From contig JAMPFT010000009.1 in the NCBI GenBank assembly GCA_023664305.1, positions 1-64,000 on the forward strand: a DNA stretch of 64,000 nt, given 5' to 3'. Below the pieces are notes generated by a model. It had not been told where the DNA came from. It worked only from the letters and a program-made list of their open reading frames with translations, and did no database searches. Of the stretch, positions 7,647 through 16,468 are shown one piece after another. The translations under genes were made by a program, and so were the position numbers. The DNA is from a bacterium (GTDB lineage: Bacteria; Bacillota; Clostridia; Lachnospirales; Lachnospiraceae). Every line of letters starts with the position of its first letter. Position 1 is the stretch's first letter.

Positions 7647-9389
7647 TCAGGTTCTCACGTCAAACGCATACTGCGACAGCAAAACGCCGCTCTCCTGATT
7701 CAACAGGGGCGCCAGCCCGCCGCTCTCCTCCTTCCCGGCATCCCGCAGCGTCATGGAGCAGCTGCAGTCGTAGCCTCTCATTTGGAGTCTGTCGGTCAGG
7801 ATATTCATATGTTTCCCGATAAAATCAAGAATTTCGTCGTCCGCAACATAAAATTTCGTGTTTACTTTCGTCTCCTGCAGCGCAACATACACGTCCACCG
7901 GCCCGAGATTCGCCATATCCAGATGCAGCAGGGCGCTGACCGAGCCGTCGTTCGCGGCGAGACTGCGCTTATTGGTATAAACATACAGTTCCCCGTGGGC
8001 GTCCGAATGCTGCAGATGCAGCGGCAGCTGCACATAGGTAAACATCTGGTTAATCTGGTTCATGAAATCTACGTTCTGCGACACGTTTGCGACTGCCCTG
8101 TAAACCGGATTTTCCGTCTGTCCCGCCGCCTCCAGCGTTCCCGTCAGGCTTTTCAGCTGCCTGTCAAGACGCTGGTACAGTTCTTCTACCTTTCCCTGCC
8201 GGGAAACCTCCTCCGGCCGCAGCGTCCACTGATTTTTCAGCGCATCCGAGAGCACCCCGGAAAACTCCCTGCCGGAAAACAGCTTCTGTAAGATTTCCAT
8301 GCCGCCGTCGGTTCGGGCCGCGGCCTCCAGCAGATTTTCCGCCATACCGAAAAAAGCCGTATTCGAAAGCCCGCCCTGCCCAAACTGCCGTATCTGCTCC
8401 GCAAAAGAGCCGCTCTCCTGCGGCGCAAGCCGCAGCTCTTCCACCGCCTGCAGCAGTTCCCGCACAAGCAAATCCCGCGCCTGTCCCGAAAGCGGCACAG
8501 AACCGTTTCCGTTTTCCGGTACTCTGCTTTCCTGCCCGCTTCCGCCGAATGTCTCCAAAAGCGCCTCGCCCGGCAGGACGGCTTTTCCTGCAGCCGTCCC
8601 CTGCGTATCCGCCGGTATCTCTTCCGTCTGCAGCCCTTCTGTCTGCAACCCTTCTGCCTGCGCGCCCTCTGACGCCAACTCTCCCTGCGCAAGGGGATCC
8701 GCCGGTTCTTCGCCCGCTATCCGGAACAGCTCCCGGTACAGCTCAGCCGCCTCCCGGATATTTCCGCCCGCCAGCATATCCTGCGTCGTCTGCGGCAGCT
8801 CGTCCAGGATATCCGTCAATCCGCCGATCAGCTGATGCGTCAGATTCCGGTAGGAAATCATCTGCTGCATATTGGTCTGATTCACCGGCATCTGAAGCCT
8901 GTGCAGATCGATGACGTCGGAAATCTCTCCTTCCGGAAAGCTGTTGATCTCACGGTAAACCTGCTGCAGGGAACCCTTATTTACCGGAAGCCCCGCCTCC
9001 ATCAGCTGCCTCGTCATCTCCACGGAGGTCTCGTTCACGGGAAGTCCCGCCATATCCAGCGCCTTCAGCACGTTCACATCCGCCGACACATTTGTAAAAA
9101 GGGGGCTTAGGGAGAGGGTTCTTCCGTTGTTCCTGACCTCAAAGGTCACATTCTTCCCCTGCTCAAGGTGAATATTCTGATCTACCCGCGCATTCAGCAC
9201 CATATCCTCCGACACCCTGATCTGCACCTCCGCGCCGTTTCGGGAGACTACTTCCCCGCGGATGGTCTGCCCCGGCACAAGAGACCGAATCTGACTGTTG
9301 ACGTCTGCCGTTTTTACAGACTGTGTCTGATTTATCCGCCCGCTCTCTTCCGCCTGCGGTCCCTGCGTAAACAACCGTGACAATATCAT
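7647..9389 (-). CDS. FliK-like hook-length-control-type protein (YlqG family)
   Basis: The protein is about 580 residues. The N-terminal part holds a small beta-rich domain (RGEVVSRNGAEVQIRV), the middle is Gln/Glu-rich and low-complexity with short near-repeats (AEGLQTEGLQTEE), and the C-terminal 150 residues (VQLPLHLQHSDAHGELYVYTNKR...) resemble the flagellar hook-length control C-domain that binds FlhB. The start at 9389 gives AGAGG a spacing of 7 bases; the in-frame ATG at 9395 would leave only one base. With ylqH 17 bp downstream, the two look like a FliK/FlhB-C pair retained outside a flagellar operon. Confidence 0.72.
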   Translation of the reverse strand: MILSRLFTQGPQAEESGRINQTQSVKTADVNSQIRSLVPGQTIRGEVVSRNGAEVQIRVSEDMVLNARVDQNIHLEQGKNVTFEVRNNGRTLSLSPLFTNVSADVNVLKALDMAGLPVNETSVEMTRQLMEAGLPVNKGSLQQVYREINSFPEGEISDVIDLHRLQMPVNQTNMQQMISYRNLTHQLIGGLTDILDELPQTTQDMLAGGNIREAAELYRELFRIAGEEPADPLAQGELASEGAQAEGLQTEGLQTEEIPADTQGTAAGKAVLPGEALLETFGGSGQESRVPENGNGSVPLSGQARDLLVRELLQAVEELRLAPQESGSFAEQIRQFGQGGLSNTAFFGMAENLLEAAARTDGGMEILQKLFSGREFSGVLSDALKNQWTLRPEEVSRQGKVEELYQRLDRQLKSLTGTLEAAGQTENPVYRAVANVSQNVDFMNQINQMFTYVQLPLHLQHSDAHGELYVYTNKRSLAANDGSVSALLHLDMANLGPVDVYVALQETKVNTKFYVADDEILDFIGKHMNILTDRLQMRGYDCSCSMTLRDAGKEESGGLAPLLNQESGVLLSQYAFDVRT

Positions 9390-9492
9390 TCTCATACCTC
9401 TTGTGCGCTCTGCACGCATACCAAAACCAAGCCTCTGACCTGATCCGCTGACGGACTTTGCCCCATCAGTCGAGCCGACTGCCTCAATTCAC

Positions 9493-10266
9493 TCAGCCAA
9501 TCGCGTCATCCATTTGAAAATTCCCGATAAAGCTGCGCCGATGAATCGGCGTCGGACCGTATTTTTTCAGCGCAGCAATGTGGGCCGCGCTGCCGTAACC
9601 CTTGTTCCCGGCAAAATCATATTCCGGAAAGAGCCTGTCATATTCCTTCATAAGCCGGTCTCTGGCCACCTTCGCCAGAATGCTCGCCGCGCCGATGGTA
9701 ATGCTCTTTGCATCGCCTTTGATAATCGGAATCTGCCGAATGCCGATACCCGGAATCGTCACCGCGTCGTTTAACAGAAGATCGGGCTGCGGCGACAGCG
9801 CGCCGACGGCCTGCCGCATAGCCTCATAAGTAGCCTGCAGAATATTAATCTCGTCGATCCGCTCCGGGGAAGCATACCCGACGGCATATGCCACCGCCTT
9901 TTCCTTTATGATCTCGCAAAGCTCTTCTCTCTTTTTTTCGGACAGCTGCTTCGAATCGTTTATATATAAAATGCGGCAGTCTCTGGGCAGGATAACGGCT
10001 CCCGCCGCAACGGGTCCGGCAAGCGGCCCTCTTCCCACCTCGTCGATTCCGCAGATATAATCGTACTCCCGGTACTTTTCCTCATAGAACCGCAGCCTCT
10101 CGATTCTCTCTTTTTCCCGTTCCAGGGCAGACATTCTTTTTTCCGCCGCTTCCGCCAGCTTCCTTACACCCGCCCGCGTATCTTCCCCATACTCCGCGAT
10201 CAATCCGGGCAGTTCTTCCGGAGATGCCGACCGGAACTGCATATCGATTTCTTTGATACTTTTCAC
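9493..10266 (-). CDS. rnhB: Ribonuclease HII
   Basis: This 257-residue enzyme cleaves the RNA strand of RNA-DNA hybrids and initiates removal of single ribonucleotides from DNA. The motif GIDEVGRGPLAGPV near residue 75 carries the catalytic Asp-Glu pair, and further acidic positions follow in LLLNDAV and ASILAKVARD. An N-terminal extension of about 70 residues, typical of Gram-positive RNase HII, precedes the catalytic core. It lies 11 bp after the lepB stop in the rplS-rbgA-rnhB cluster. Confidence 0.95.
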   Translation of the reverse strand: MKSIKEIDMQFRSASPEELPGLIAEYGEDTRAGVRKLAEAAEKRMSALEREKERIERLRFYEEKYREYDYICGIDEVGRGPLAGPVAAGAVILPRDCRILYINDSKQLSEKKREELCEIIKEKAVAYAVGYASPERIDEINILQATYEAMRQAVGALSPQPDLLLNDAVTIPGIGIRQIPIIKGDAKSITIGAASILAKVARDRLMKEYDRLFPEYDFAGNKGYGSAAHIAALKKYGPTPIHRRSFIGNFQMDDAIG

Positions 10267-10277
10267 TTTAATCCCAC

Positions 10278-10835
10278 CTATTGATGCTTTAAAACCCCGA
10301 ATTTAGAGACCGGCCAGACGCGGACCCAGGCTCTCCCTATAATCTCGTCCCGGCGGATATTTCCCACTACCTCCGTCCGGCTGTCCGTACTGTTATTGCG
10401 GTTGTCTCCCATGACAAAATACTCGTCCTCTCCCAACGTAACGGGTTCCGCCGCAATCCCGATATTTTCCGGCTTGATAATCTCTCTTCCGTAGCTTTCC
10501 TCCAGTTTTTCCCCGTCGATATAGATATTCCCCTGCTCGTCGATCTGGACTGTCTCCCCGGGAAGACCGATGATTCGCTTGATATAATAGGTATTCTCCT
10601 TATAACGGAAGGGAAATACGATGATGTCAAACCGCTCCGGATCGCGGAACCGATAAGATATCTTATCAACGATCAGATTGTCCCCATGCGTCAGCGTAGG
10701 CTCCATGGAGCTGCCGTCCACTTCCGTCCTCTGTCCTACAAACTGTATCACAAGCCACGTCAGGCACAGTACCGCCAAGAGATATAGCAGTGTGCTGACA
10801 GCCTCCTTCAATACTTTATTCATCCTAATACCCAT
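10278..10835 (-). CDS. lepB: Type I signal peptidase, copy 1
   Basis: This protein of up to 185 residues has a single N-terminal membrane anchor (AVSTLLYLLAVLCLTWLVIQFV). Its Ser-Lys dyad motifs are the serine box DGSSMEPTLTHG and the lysine box YYIKRIIGLPGETV, followed by the MGDNRNNSTDSR box. It removes signal peptides from secreted proteins at the outer membrane face. Two in-frame ATGs (10835 and 10823) are plausible starts; neither has clearly better Shine-Dalgarno spacing. A paralogue (11862-12443) flanks rbgA on the other side. Confidence 0.93.
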   Translation of the reverse strand: MGIRMNKVLKEAVSTLLYLLAVLCLTWLVIQFVGQRTEVDGSSMEPTLTHGDNLIVDKISYRFRDPERFDIIVFPFRYKENTYYIKRIIGLPGETVQIDEQGNIYIDGEKLEESYGREIIKPENIGIAAEPVTLGEDEYFVMGDNRNNSTDSRTEVVGNIRRDEIIGRAWVRVWPVSKFGVLKHQ

Positions 10836-10887
10836 ACCTTTCTGCAGCCCGCGGATTCCGGCGCAGGCGCATATTTATTGTTCCTCC

Positions 10888-11002
10888 GTGGTTCCCGGAC
10901 ATTTCCTTCCAAGGTTCCCGGACGTTTCCTTTCAAGGTTCCCGGACGGCTTCCTTTCAAGGTTCACGGACGCTTTCCTTCTAAGGTTCCCGGACGGCTCC
11001 TC
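10888..11002. repeat. Tandem array of about five 23-24-bp repeats between rbgA and lepB
   Basis: Five imperfect copies of a unit with core AGGTTCCCGGACG and a pyrimidine-rich TTTCCTTTCA tail start near 10888, 10912, 10935, 10959 and 10983. The array ends at the rbgA stop and precedes lepB copy 1. Copies differ at a few positions and in unit length (23 or 24), so it is not a coding period. Confidence 0.85.
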
Positions 11003-11841
11003 TACGGCCGCTCCAGTGTCATACGCCCCAGCCGTCCGCTCCTGAAATCATCCAGCAGAAGATCCGCCGCTTTTTTCAGGTCTGATTTCCCGCCCTTCAA
11101 AAGACATCCCCTGCCGCGCGCAATCTCCTCCAGCATCGCTCCGGGTTTTTCCGTCCACTCCACGCCGTACCGATCCCGCACCGCCTCCGGATACAGTACC
11201 TTAAGCTCCTTTAAAAGGTCGCAGGCAAGCTCCTCCATGACTATGACCTCGTCGTTCATGGAACCGATAAAGGCAAGCCTCATTCCGGCCTGCCGGTCTT
11301 CAAATTTCGGCCAGAGAATACCCGGCGTATCCAGAAGCTCCAGATTTTTATTCAACCGGATCCACTGCTTTCCCTTTGTGACGCCCGGCTTATTCCCGGT
11401 TTTGGTACATGCCTTGCCCGCGAAGGAATTGATAAAGGTGGACTTTCCCACATTCGGGATCCCCACAACCATAGCCCGCACAGGCCGGTTTACAATCCCG
11501 CGCTTTCTGTCCCGTTCGATTTTCTCCCTGCACGCCTCCTGTACCAATCCGTTTATGGCCTTTATGCCTGTCCCCGTCTTCGCATTGATCTCCAGCACAT
11601 GGATCCCTTTGCTCTCAAACCACTCCGTCCACTGCCTGTTGCCCGCCGGATCCGCAAGATCCGACTTATTGAGCAGGACAATTCTGGACTTGTTCTTTCC
11701 CAGCTCGTCAATATCGGGATTGCGGCTGCTTAAGGGAATCCTGGCGTCTGTCAGCTCCACGATCAGGTCGATCAGCTTTATATTCTCCTGCATCATACGC
11801 TTTGCCTTCGTCATATGACCGGGATACCATTGATAATTCAC
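11002..11841 (-). CDS. rbgA: Ribosome biogenesis GTPase RbgA (YlqF)
   Basis: This 279-residue circularly permuted GTPase acts late in 50S subunit assembly. The motif order is permuted as expected: G4 (NKSDLAD) comes first, then G1 (GIPNVGKSTFINSF), then G3 (DTPGIL), with an RNA-binding C-terminal helical domain. The N-terminus NYQWYPGHMTKAKRMM is diagnostic. The start is a GTG at 11841 with GGGAGGTGG just upstream; the longer open frame lacks the family's N-terminal pattern. It lies between two signal peptidase genes and downstream of rplS. Confidence 0.95.
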   Translation of the reverse strand: MNYQWYPGHMTKAKRMMQENIKLIDLIVELTDARIPLSSRNPDIDELGKNKSRIVLLNKSDLADPAGNRQWTEWFESKGIHVLEINAKTGTGIKAINGLVQEACREKIERDRKRGIVNRPVRAMVVGIPNVGKSTFINSFAGKACTKTGNKPGVTKGKQWIRLNKNLELLDTPGILWPKFEDRQAGMRLAFIGSMNDEVIVMEELACDLLKELKVLYPEAVRDRYGVEWTEKPGAMLEEIARGRGCLLKGGKSDLKKAADLLLDDFRSGRLGRMTLERP

Positions 11842-11861
11842 TTTCCACCTCCCGCAAAGGG

Positions 11862-12443
11862 CTATTTTATAAAGCCCATTCCCTGTTCCTCGCTTTTCAT
11901 GCGAAACCATGCCTTACCGATAATATCCTCATCCCTGATCGGCCCGATATTCGCGGAGCGGCTGTCCTCGCTGTTTGCCGGATTGTCCCCGAGACAGAAA
12001 TACTCCCCGCTCTCCAGCGTAAACTCATTGGCCGCAATTCCCGGATCGGACAGATAATCCGACACAAAACTGCTCTCGATCCCATTGACATAAAGCGTTC
12101 CATCCTGAATCACCAGATGATCCCCCGGCACCGCTACCACACGCTTTACATAATAGTGGGCGTTTTCGTTGCCGTTGGGCAGAAACACGACCACATCCCC
12201 CGGTTTTGGCGAGGAAAACACATACAGGAAGCGGTCCACAAAAATCTTCTGTCCGTTATACAGGGTCGGCTCCATGGAAACTCCCACCACATTGGTGGTC
12301 ATTCCAAAGAAAAAAACGAGTACCGCCGCGATAAAAACCGCCGTGAATATGTCGAAAACCCAGCTGAATCCTTCCCGGATCATGGCGGAGCTTATTTTCT
12401 TTTTTCTTTTGTAAAAGCTTAGTCCCTTTCCTCTTTTCGCCAT
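11862..12443 (-). CDS. lepB: Type I signal peptidase, copy 2
   Basis: This 193-residue paralogue of 10278-10835 has a basic N-terminus (KRGKGLSFYKRKKK), one membrane segment (VFDIFTAVFIAAVLVFFFG), the serine box VGVSMEPTLYNG and the lysine box YVKRVVAVPGDHL. The GDNPANSEDSR box is complete. Both copies look catalytically intact, so they may differ in substrate preference. The gene begins with ATG at 12443 and lies 20 bp upstream of rbgA. Confidence 0.93.
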   Translation of the reverse strand: MAKRGKGLSFYKRKKKISSAMIREGFSWVFDIFTAVFIAAVLVFFFGMTTNVVGVSMEPTLYNGQKIFVDRFLYVFSSPKPGDVVVFLPNGNENAHYYVKRVVAVPGDHLVIQDGTLYVNGIESSFVSDYLSDPGIAANEFTLESGEYFCLGDNPANSEDSRSANIGPIRDEDIIGKAWFRMKSEEQGMGFIK

Positions 12444-12533
12444 ATCCGTACCTTTATATTCCTCCGCGGATTACCGCACCCGCCGTATTACAATCTTCCA
12501 GCCTGTTCAGTATAACACATTTTCCGCAAATAG

Positions 12534-12563
12534 AAAAGGACAACTACAAAAGTAATTGTCCTT
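12534..12563 (-). terminator. Terminator downstream of rplS
   Basis: An inverted repeat AAGGACAA / TTGTCCTT (12536-12543 and 12556-12563) is followed by a short T-run when read on the minus strand. The loop is 12 bases. It would separate rplS from lepB copy 2. Confidence 0.65.
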
Positions 12564-12577
12564 CCATCCGTTACCTG

Positions 12578-12925
12578 TTATCTGACAAGCTCTTTTACCT
12601 TTGCCTTCTTGCCGACACGGTCTCTGAGGTAATTCAGCTTTGCGCGTCTCACCTTACCTCTTCTTACCACTTCGATCTTCTCCACATTGGGGGAGTGCAG
12701 GGGCCAGGTTTTCTCCACACCGATGCCGCCGGAAATCTTTCTGACGGTGAATGTCTCTCTGTTGCTGCCGCCCTGTCTCTTCAGGACGACGCCCTCAAAC
12801 ACCTGGATTCTCTCGCGATTTCCCTCTTTGATCTTACCGTAAACCTTTACGGTATCGCCAACGCGGAACTCATCGACGGATTCCTTCAACTGCTCTGCTT
12901 CAATCTCTCTGATAATGTCACTCAT
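12578..12925 (-). CDS. rplS: Large ribosomal subunit protein L19
   Basis: This 115-residue protein has the L19 pattern throughout ([28 protein letters not shown], then [33 protein letters not shown]). It sits at the 30S-50S interface. Its usual upstream neighbour trmD is displaced by about 4.4 kb here. GGAGG precedes the ATG at 12925. Confidence 0.97.
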   Translation of the reverse strand: MSDIIREIEAEQLKESVDEFRVGDTVKVYGKIKEGNRERIQVFEGVVLKRQGGSNRETFTVRKISGGIGVEKTWPLHSPNVEKIEVVRRGKVRRAKLNYLRDRVGKKAKVKELVR

Positions 12926-13104
12926 AACGAGCCTCCTTCATAAAACGGATGTTCTTAATACAATTCCTGTAACAGAGGACCATCTACTTTCGCAACATTC
13001 AGAGTTTATCACATTGCCACGGGAAATGCAAGCATTTTTCCGCATTTTGTTCGATTTTGTTCGATTTGTGCTGATGCGATTTGTGCTGATTCGGGAAAAT
13101 ACCG

Positions 13105-13638
13105 TCATTTCTTAACGGTCATGCCATTCGCCAAATTGCTGATTCCATCCACCGCAAGACCAAGTCCCAATATGAAAATCTGCGAAACTGCGGCGCCGAA
13201 AGGATCAGCCACCATGAGAATACCGATCACAGCCGTAACAAGTCCAATCACCAACGAAACCACCCATTTACCGCTCTGCTTTCTGTTCAGGATGGATTGG
13301 ATCACATTTACTGTGCTGTTGACAATGATAAGTACGCCAATCACAAAAGGCAGAATGGAAACCACGGTCTTCATTTTCGCTATCAGAATAATACCGACAA
13401 CTATCATGACAACAGATTTTATGATGGCGATAATACTATCCTTGCCGACGCCCTCTTCTCCGCTTTTCTTTTGCCTGACAAAGAGAACGATCAAACTGAT
13501 AGCGCCAACAATAATAAGTCCGCAGCCGATTATCATGCAGGCGATATCCATAGCCGCCCCCGGCCACACCATCAAGATAATACCGAGAACAATCATGAGC
13601 AGCGAAGAAATAATTTCGTTTTGAAGAATCCTTTTCAT
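13105..13638 (-). CDS. DUF308 / HdeD-like membrane protein
   Basis: This 177-residue protein is almost entirely hydrophobic, with about six membrane segments in three pairs. Glycine-rich repeats (GIILMVWPG, GIILIAKMK, GILMVADPFG) are typical of the DUF308/HdeD family. HdeD is associated with acid resistance in enterobacteria; the role in Clostridia is unknown. It diverges from the AraC-type gene across a 126-bp spacer. It is part of the AT-richer insert that separates trmD from rplS. Confidence 0.85.
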   Translation of the reverse strand: MKRILQNEIISSLLMIVLGIILMVWPGAAMDIACMIIGCGLIIVGAISLIVLFVRQKKSGEEGVGKDSIIAIIKSVVMIVVGIILIAKMKTVVSILPFVIGVLIIVNSTVNVIQSILNRKQSGKWVVSLVIGLVTAVIGILMVADPFGAAVSQIFILGLGLAVDGISNLANGMTVKK

Positions 13639-13764
13639 CTTAATAAGCTCCTCCTTTTTTTAGCATTTATAATGCCGCTTTTTGATTGACTATACACCAT
13701 ACCGCTTGCATAATATTTCAAAATCAGATATAATATTACGAGTTTGGATATTCAGGAGATTATT

Positions 13765-14967
13765 ATGATTGACTTGACTTCCTTTTGCCGATACTTTTAT
13801 TCTACATATTTTTTACCGGTTTCGTGCCTTCATGAATACGCCCGAACCTTCTCCATAGGACTGCCGGACGATATATACATTTCTCCCCGAATAATCAGTA
13901 AACTGTATGCGTCAAAACGCTATCCGTCAGTTTATACAGCGGCTGATACCGGCTTATACGGTCTTATCAAGTCCCGTGAAAACGAGGGAATGTGTATTTT
14001 ATTAGGCCCTGTATACAGTACGCCTGTAACCAGAGAAACTGTCCGCAATTTCATGCTGATACACAGGGTAAGCCCTGAGAATTTAGAGGTACTGGAACAA
14101 CAGCTAACGACAAAGCCGTGTTACAGCTACAATCAGTTTCTGAACCTTTTGGCTTTTCTGCACTTTATCCTAAACCGGGAGGAAATTTCCATAACAGAGC
14201 ATTTCGCTGTGTCTGAAATAACCTTTGAGGATGAGATCGCTGCACACTATGTGAAGATTGCCGCTCTTGCCCGTGACGAACAGCGTCAGAGAGAAACCTA
14301 CTTTTTTGAGCAGAGAATGCTGGACTATGTAAAACGGGGGAACGAGGACGAGCTGCGAAAATTTCTGTTGGATTCCATTCAAAAGCAGGAGCTGCCCGAA
14401 GGGAAGCTATCTGACGATGTACTCAGACAGGCAAAGGATGTTTTCATCAGAGCCGTAACAATGGTCGGCAAAGACGGCGCTATTCCGGGAGGGATGGATA
14501 TTGAGCAGGTATATTATCTTACAGACGCCTACATTCAAGAATGTGAGTACCTGTTATCCGTAGATTCCATAAAAAACTTACAGTTTAATATGCTGATTGA
14601 TTTCACAAAGCGTGTGGCGCAGGCGCAAATGCCGGGTGATATTTCTTCTGAAATCAATACTTGTATTCGATATATTTCAAGTCATATCTGCGAGGCGATC
14701 GGTGTGGATGATGTTGCCGCCGCTATTGGAAAAAGCCGGGCATATACTACATCGAAATTTCGGAAAGAAACAGGCTTCAGCATTGCGCAATATATTACCC
14801 GATGCCGCATGAGGGAGGCGAAGGCTCTGCTCAAATATTCGGATATGAGTATCGTCCAAATCAGCGCATACCTCAATTATGCAAGTCAGGGACATTTTCA
14901 GACTGTATTCAAAAAAAACTACGGTGTAACGCCGAATAAGTTTCGGCAGAATAAGAATCGGGAATAG
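13765..14967 (+). CDS. AraC-family transcriptional regulator
   Basis: This 400-residue protein has a C-terminal double helix-turn-helix domain (about residues 300-395) containing DDVAAAIGKSRAYTTSKFRKE and the second helix motif SIVQISAYLNYASQGHFQ, the AraC/XylS pattern. The N-terminal 280 residues show no ligand domain I can name. The ATG at 13765 is preferred over a TTG at 13744 because AGGAG lies at 13754-13758. A hairpin terminator follows at 15013-15039. It may control the divergent DUF308 gene or the neighbouring ABC module; this is inferred from position. Confidence 0.88.
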   Translation: MIDLTSFCRYFYSTYFLPVSCLHEYARTFSIGLPDDIYISPRIISKLYASKRYPSVYTAADTGLYGLIKSRENEGMCILLGPVYSTPVTRETVRNFMLIHRVSPENLEVLEQQLTTKPCYSYNQFLNLLAFLHFILNREEISITEHFAVSEITFEDEIAAHYVKIAALARDEQRQRETYFFEQRMLDYVKRGNEDELRKFLLDSIQKQELPEGKLSDDVLRQAKDVFIRAVTMVGKDGAIPGGMDIEQVYYLTDAYIQECEYLLSVDSIKNLQFNMLIDFTKRVAQAQMPGDISSEINTCIRYISSHICEAIGVDDVAAAIGKSRAYTTSKFRKETGFSIAQYITRCRMREAKALLKYSDMSIVQISAYLNYASQGHFQTVFKKNYGVTPNKFRQNKNRE

Positions 14968-15012
14968 ACAGTCTGTTCTTCCAAACAGAGATATACCCTT
15001 ATCCTTTCATTG

Positions 15013-15039
15013 GCAAGCGAAATTCTCCGCTTGCTTTTT
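15013..15039 (+). terminator. Rho-independent terminator after the AraC gene
   Basis: GCAAGCG (15013-15019) pairs with CGCTTGC (15028-15034), followed by five T. Confidence 0.85.
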
Positions 15040-15088
15040 CGTGCGGAAAACTCAGGGTAAACAAAAATAAAAACGTTTGTTCTTCGGG

Positions 15089-15136
15089 TTGACAAAAGAA
15101 GCAAAAGTGTTATAATGTACTTGTACATCAAGTACA
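15089..15136 (+). promoter_or_regulatory. Promoter and palindromic operator of the GntR/ABC operon
   Basis: TTGACA (15089-15094) and TATAAT (15111-15116) are 16 bp apart. Immediately after the -10 box lies a perfect 8-bp inverted repeat, TGTACTTG (15116-15123) and CAAGTACA (15129-15136), separated by 5 bp. Its position on the transcription start is that of a repressor operator, most simply for the GntR protein encoded next. Confidence 0.85.
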
Positions 15137-15156
15137 CTTATGGCAGAGGTGCTAAA

Positions 15157-15534
15157 ATGGAAATCATCATCAGTAATAACGCCAATAAGCCGATTTACGA
15201 GCAAATCACATCCCAAATCAAGGCAATGATCATGAGCGGCGAATTACAGGCCGGAGACGCAATCCCCTCCATGCGGGCTCTGGCGAAATCCATTCATGTA
15301 AGTGTTATTACGGTTCAAAAAGCCTATGAAGACTTACAGAGGGACGGATTTATCGAAACGACAGTAGGAAGAGGCAGCTTTGTATCGGCGCAAAACAGGG
15401 AATTTTATCAGGAGGAACAGCAGCGCATCGCGGAGGAACACTTACAGACGGCTGCGGAAATAGGGCGGATGAGCAACATTTCCCTTGAAAAACTGACAGA
15501 GCTGTTAGCTTTATTCTATCTGGAAGGCGAATAA
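15157..15534 (+). CDS. GntR-family (YtrA-type) transcriptional regulator
   Basis: This 125-residue protein has the winged-helix GntR domain at residues 8-75 (PIYEQITSQIKAM, SMRALAKSIHVSVITVQKAYEDL). A short helical tail follows instead of a large effector domain, as in the YtrA subfamily that represses adjacent ABC transporters. The ATG at 15157 follows AGAGG; the upstream in-frame ATG at 15115 overlaps the -10 box and operator. The stop is 67 bp before the ATPase gene. Confidence 0.92.
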   Translation: MEIIISNNANKPIYEQITSQIKAMIMSGELQAGDAIPSMRALAKSIHVSVITVQKAYEDLQRDGFIETTVGRGSFVSAQNREFYQEEQQRIAEEHLQTAAEIGRMSNISLEKLTELLALFYLEGE

Positions 15535-15601
15535 ATTCATGACAAAAAAAATCTCACGAACATAGATTCTGTTGCGGTATATGCGCAAGGAGGCATAAAC
15601 T

Positions 15602-16468
15602 ATGGAAAATATTTTAGAGCTACAGGGAATCTCCAAGACATTTCCCAAGTCAAACTTTACATTGGATAACATTTCTTTTTCGTTGCCGTACGGGGCTATC
15701 CTGGGCTTTGTCGGCGAAAACGGATCCGGCAAAACGACTACGATCGGCTGCATCTTGAACACGATAGTAAAAGACAGCGGGACGGTAAAACTGTTTGGCA
15801 GGGAAATGCTTGATGCGGACACGGAGATGAGAGAAAAAATCGGCGTTGTCTACGACGGCGACAACTTTCCCGCCCACTGGACGGCAAAGCAGTTATCCCA
15901 AGTCATGGCGGGCTTTTATTCGCAATGGGACGATTCGTTGTTTCAAAAACAGATGAAGGACTTTCATCTGCCCGTCAATCAGAAAATCAAACATTATTCC
16001 AGAGGAATGACAATGAAGCTGGCGATTGCAGCCGCCCTGTCACACCACCCGCAGCTGTTGATTTTAGATGAAGCCACCAGCGGACTTGACCCGATCGTGC
16101 GTGACGAGATGTTAGACGTATTTCTCGACTTTGTGCAGGAGGAAAACCATTCTGTTTTGTTGTCTTCCCATATCACAGGCGATCTGGAAAAGATTGCGGA
16201 TTATATTACCTTTATCCATAACGGCAAACTCATCCTGACCGCGTCCAAAAATGATCTGGCGTATCATTATGCCGTGATACGCTGCGGGGAAAGCCAATTT
16301 TCTGCATTAGACCCCGGTGATATCATTGCTTACCGAAAGAGAGACTTTCAGATTGACGTGTTAATTCGCGATGCAAAAAAAGCGGAGCGAAAATATAAAA
16401 ACGCTGTTATAGATCATGTTTCTGTCGATGAAATCTTAGTGCTGTTGGTAAAGGGGGAACGGGTATGA
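15602..16468 (+). CDS. ABC transporter ATP-binding protein
   Basis: This 288-residue ATPase has Walker A GENGSGKTT (about residues 40-48), an ABC signature region YSRGMTMKLAIA, and Walker B LLILDEATSGLDP. The C-terminal 80 residues resemble the extension of YtrB/EcsA-type exporters. It powers the membrane partner encoded at 16465. Its stop overlaps the permease start by 4 bp (ATGA), so the two are translationally coupled. Substrate unknown; YtrA-type operons often answer cell-envelope antibiotics, which is inference here. Confidence 0.93.
   Translation: MENILELQGISKTFPKSNFTLDNISFSLPYGAILGFVGENGSGKTTTIGCILNTIVKDSGTVKLFGREMLDADTEMREKIGVVYDGDNFPAHWTAKQLSQVMAGFYSQWDDSLFQKQMKDFHLPVNQKIKHYSRGMTMKLAIAAALSHHPQLLILDEATSGLDPIVRDEMLDVFLDFVQEENHSVLLSSHITGDLEKIADYITFIHNGKLILTASKNDLAYHYAVIRCGESQFSALDPGDIIAYRKRDFQIDVLIRDAKKAERKYKNAVIDHVSVDEILVLLVKGERV

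Noticed and set aside
10888..11002. CRISPR array
   Set aside because: Units are contiguous 23-24-bp repeats without spacers, and no cas genes are present.
13020..13095. Short direct repeats (TTTGTTCGAT, GATTTGTGCTGAT) between rplS and the DUF308 gene
   Set aside because: Only two copies each, no symmetry or relation to a promoter; likely simple local duplication.
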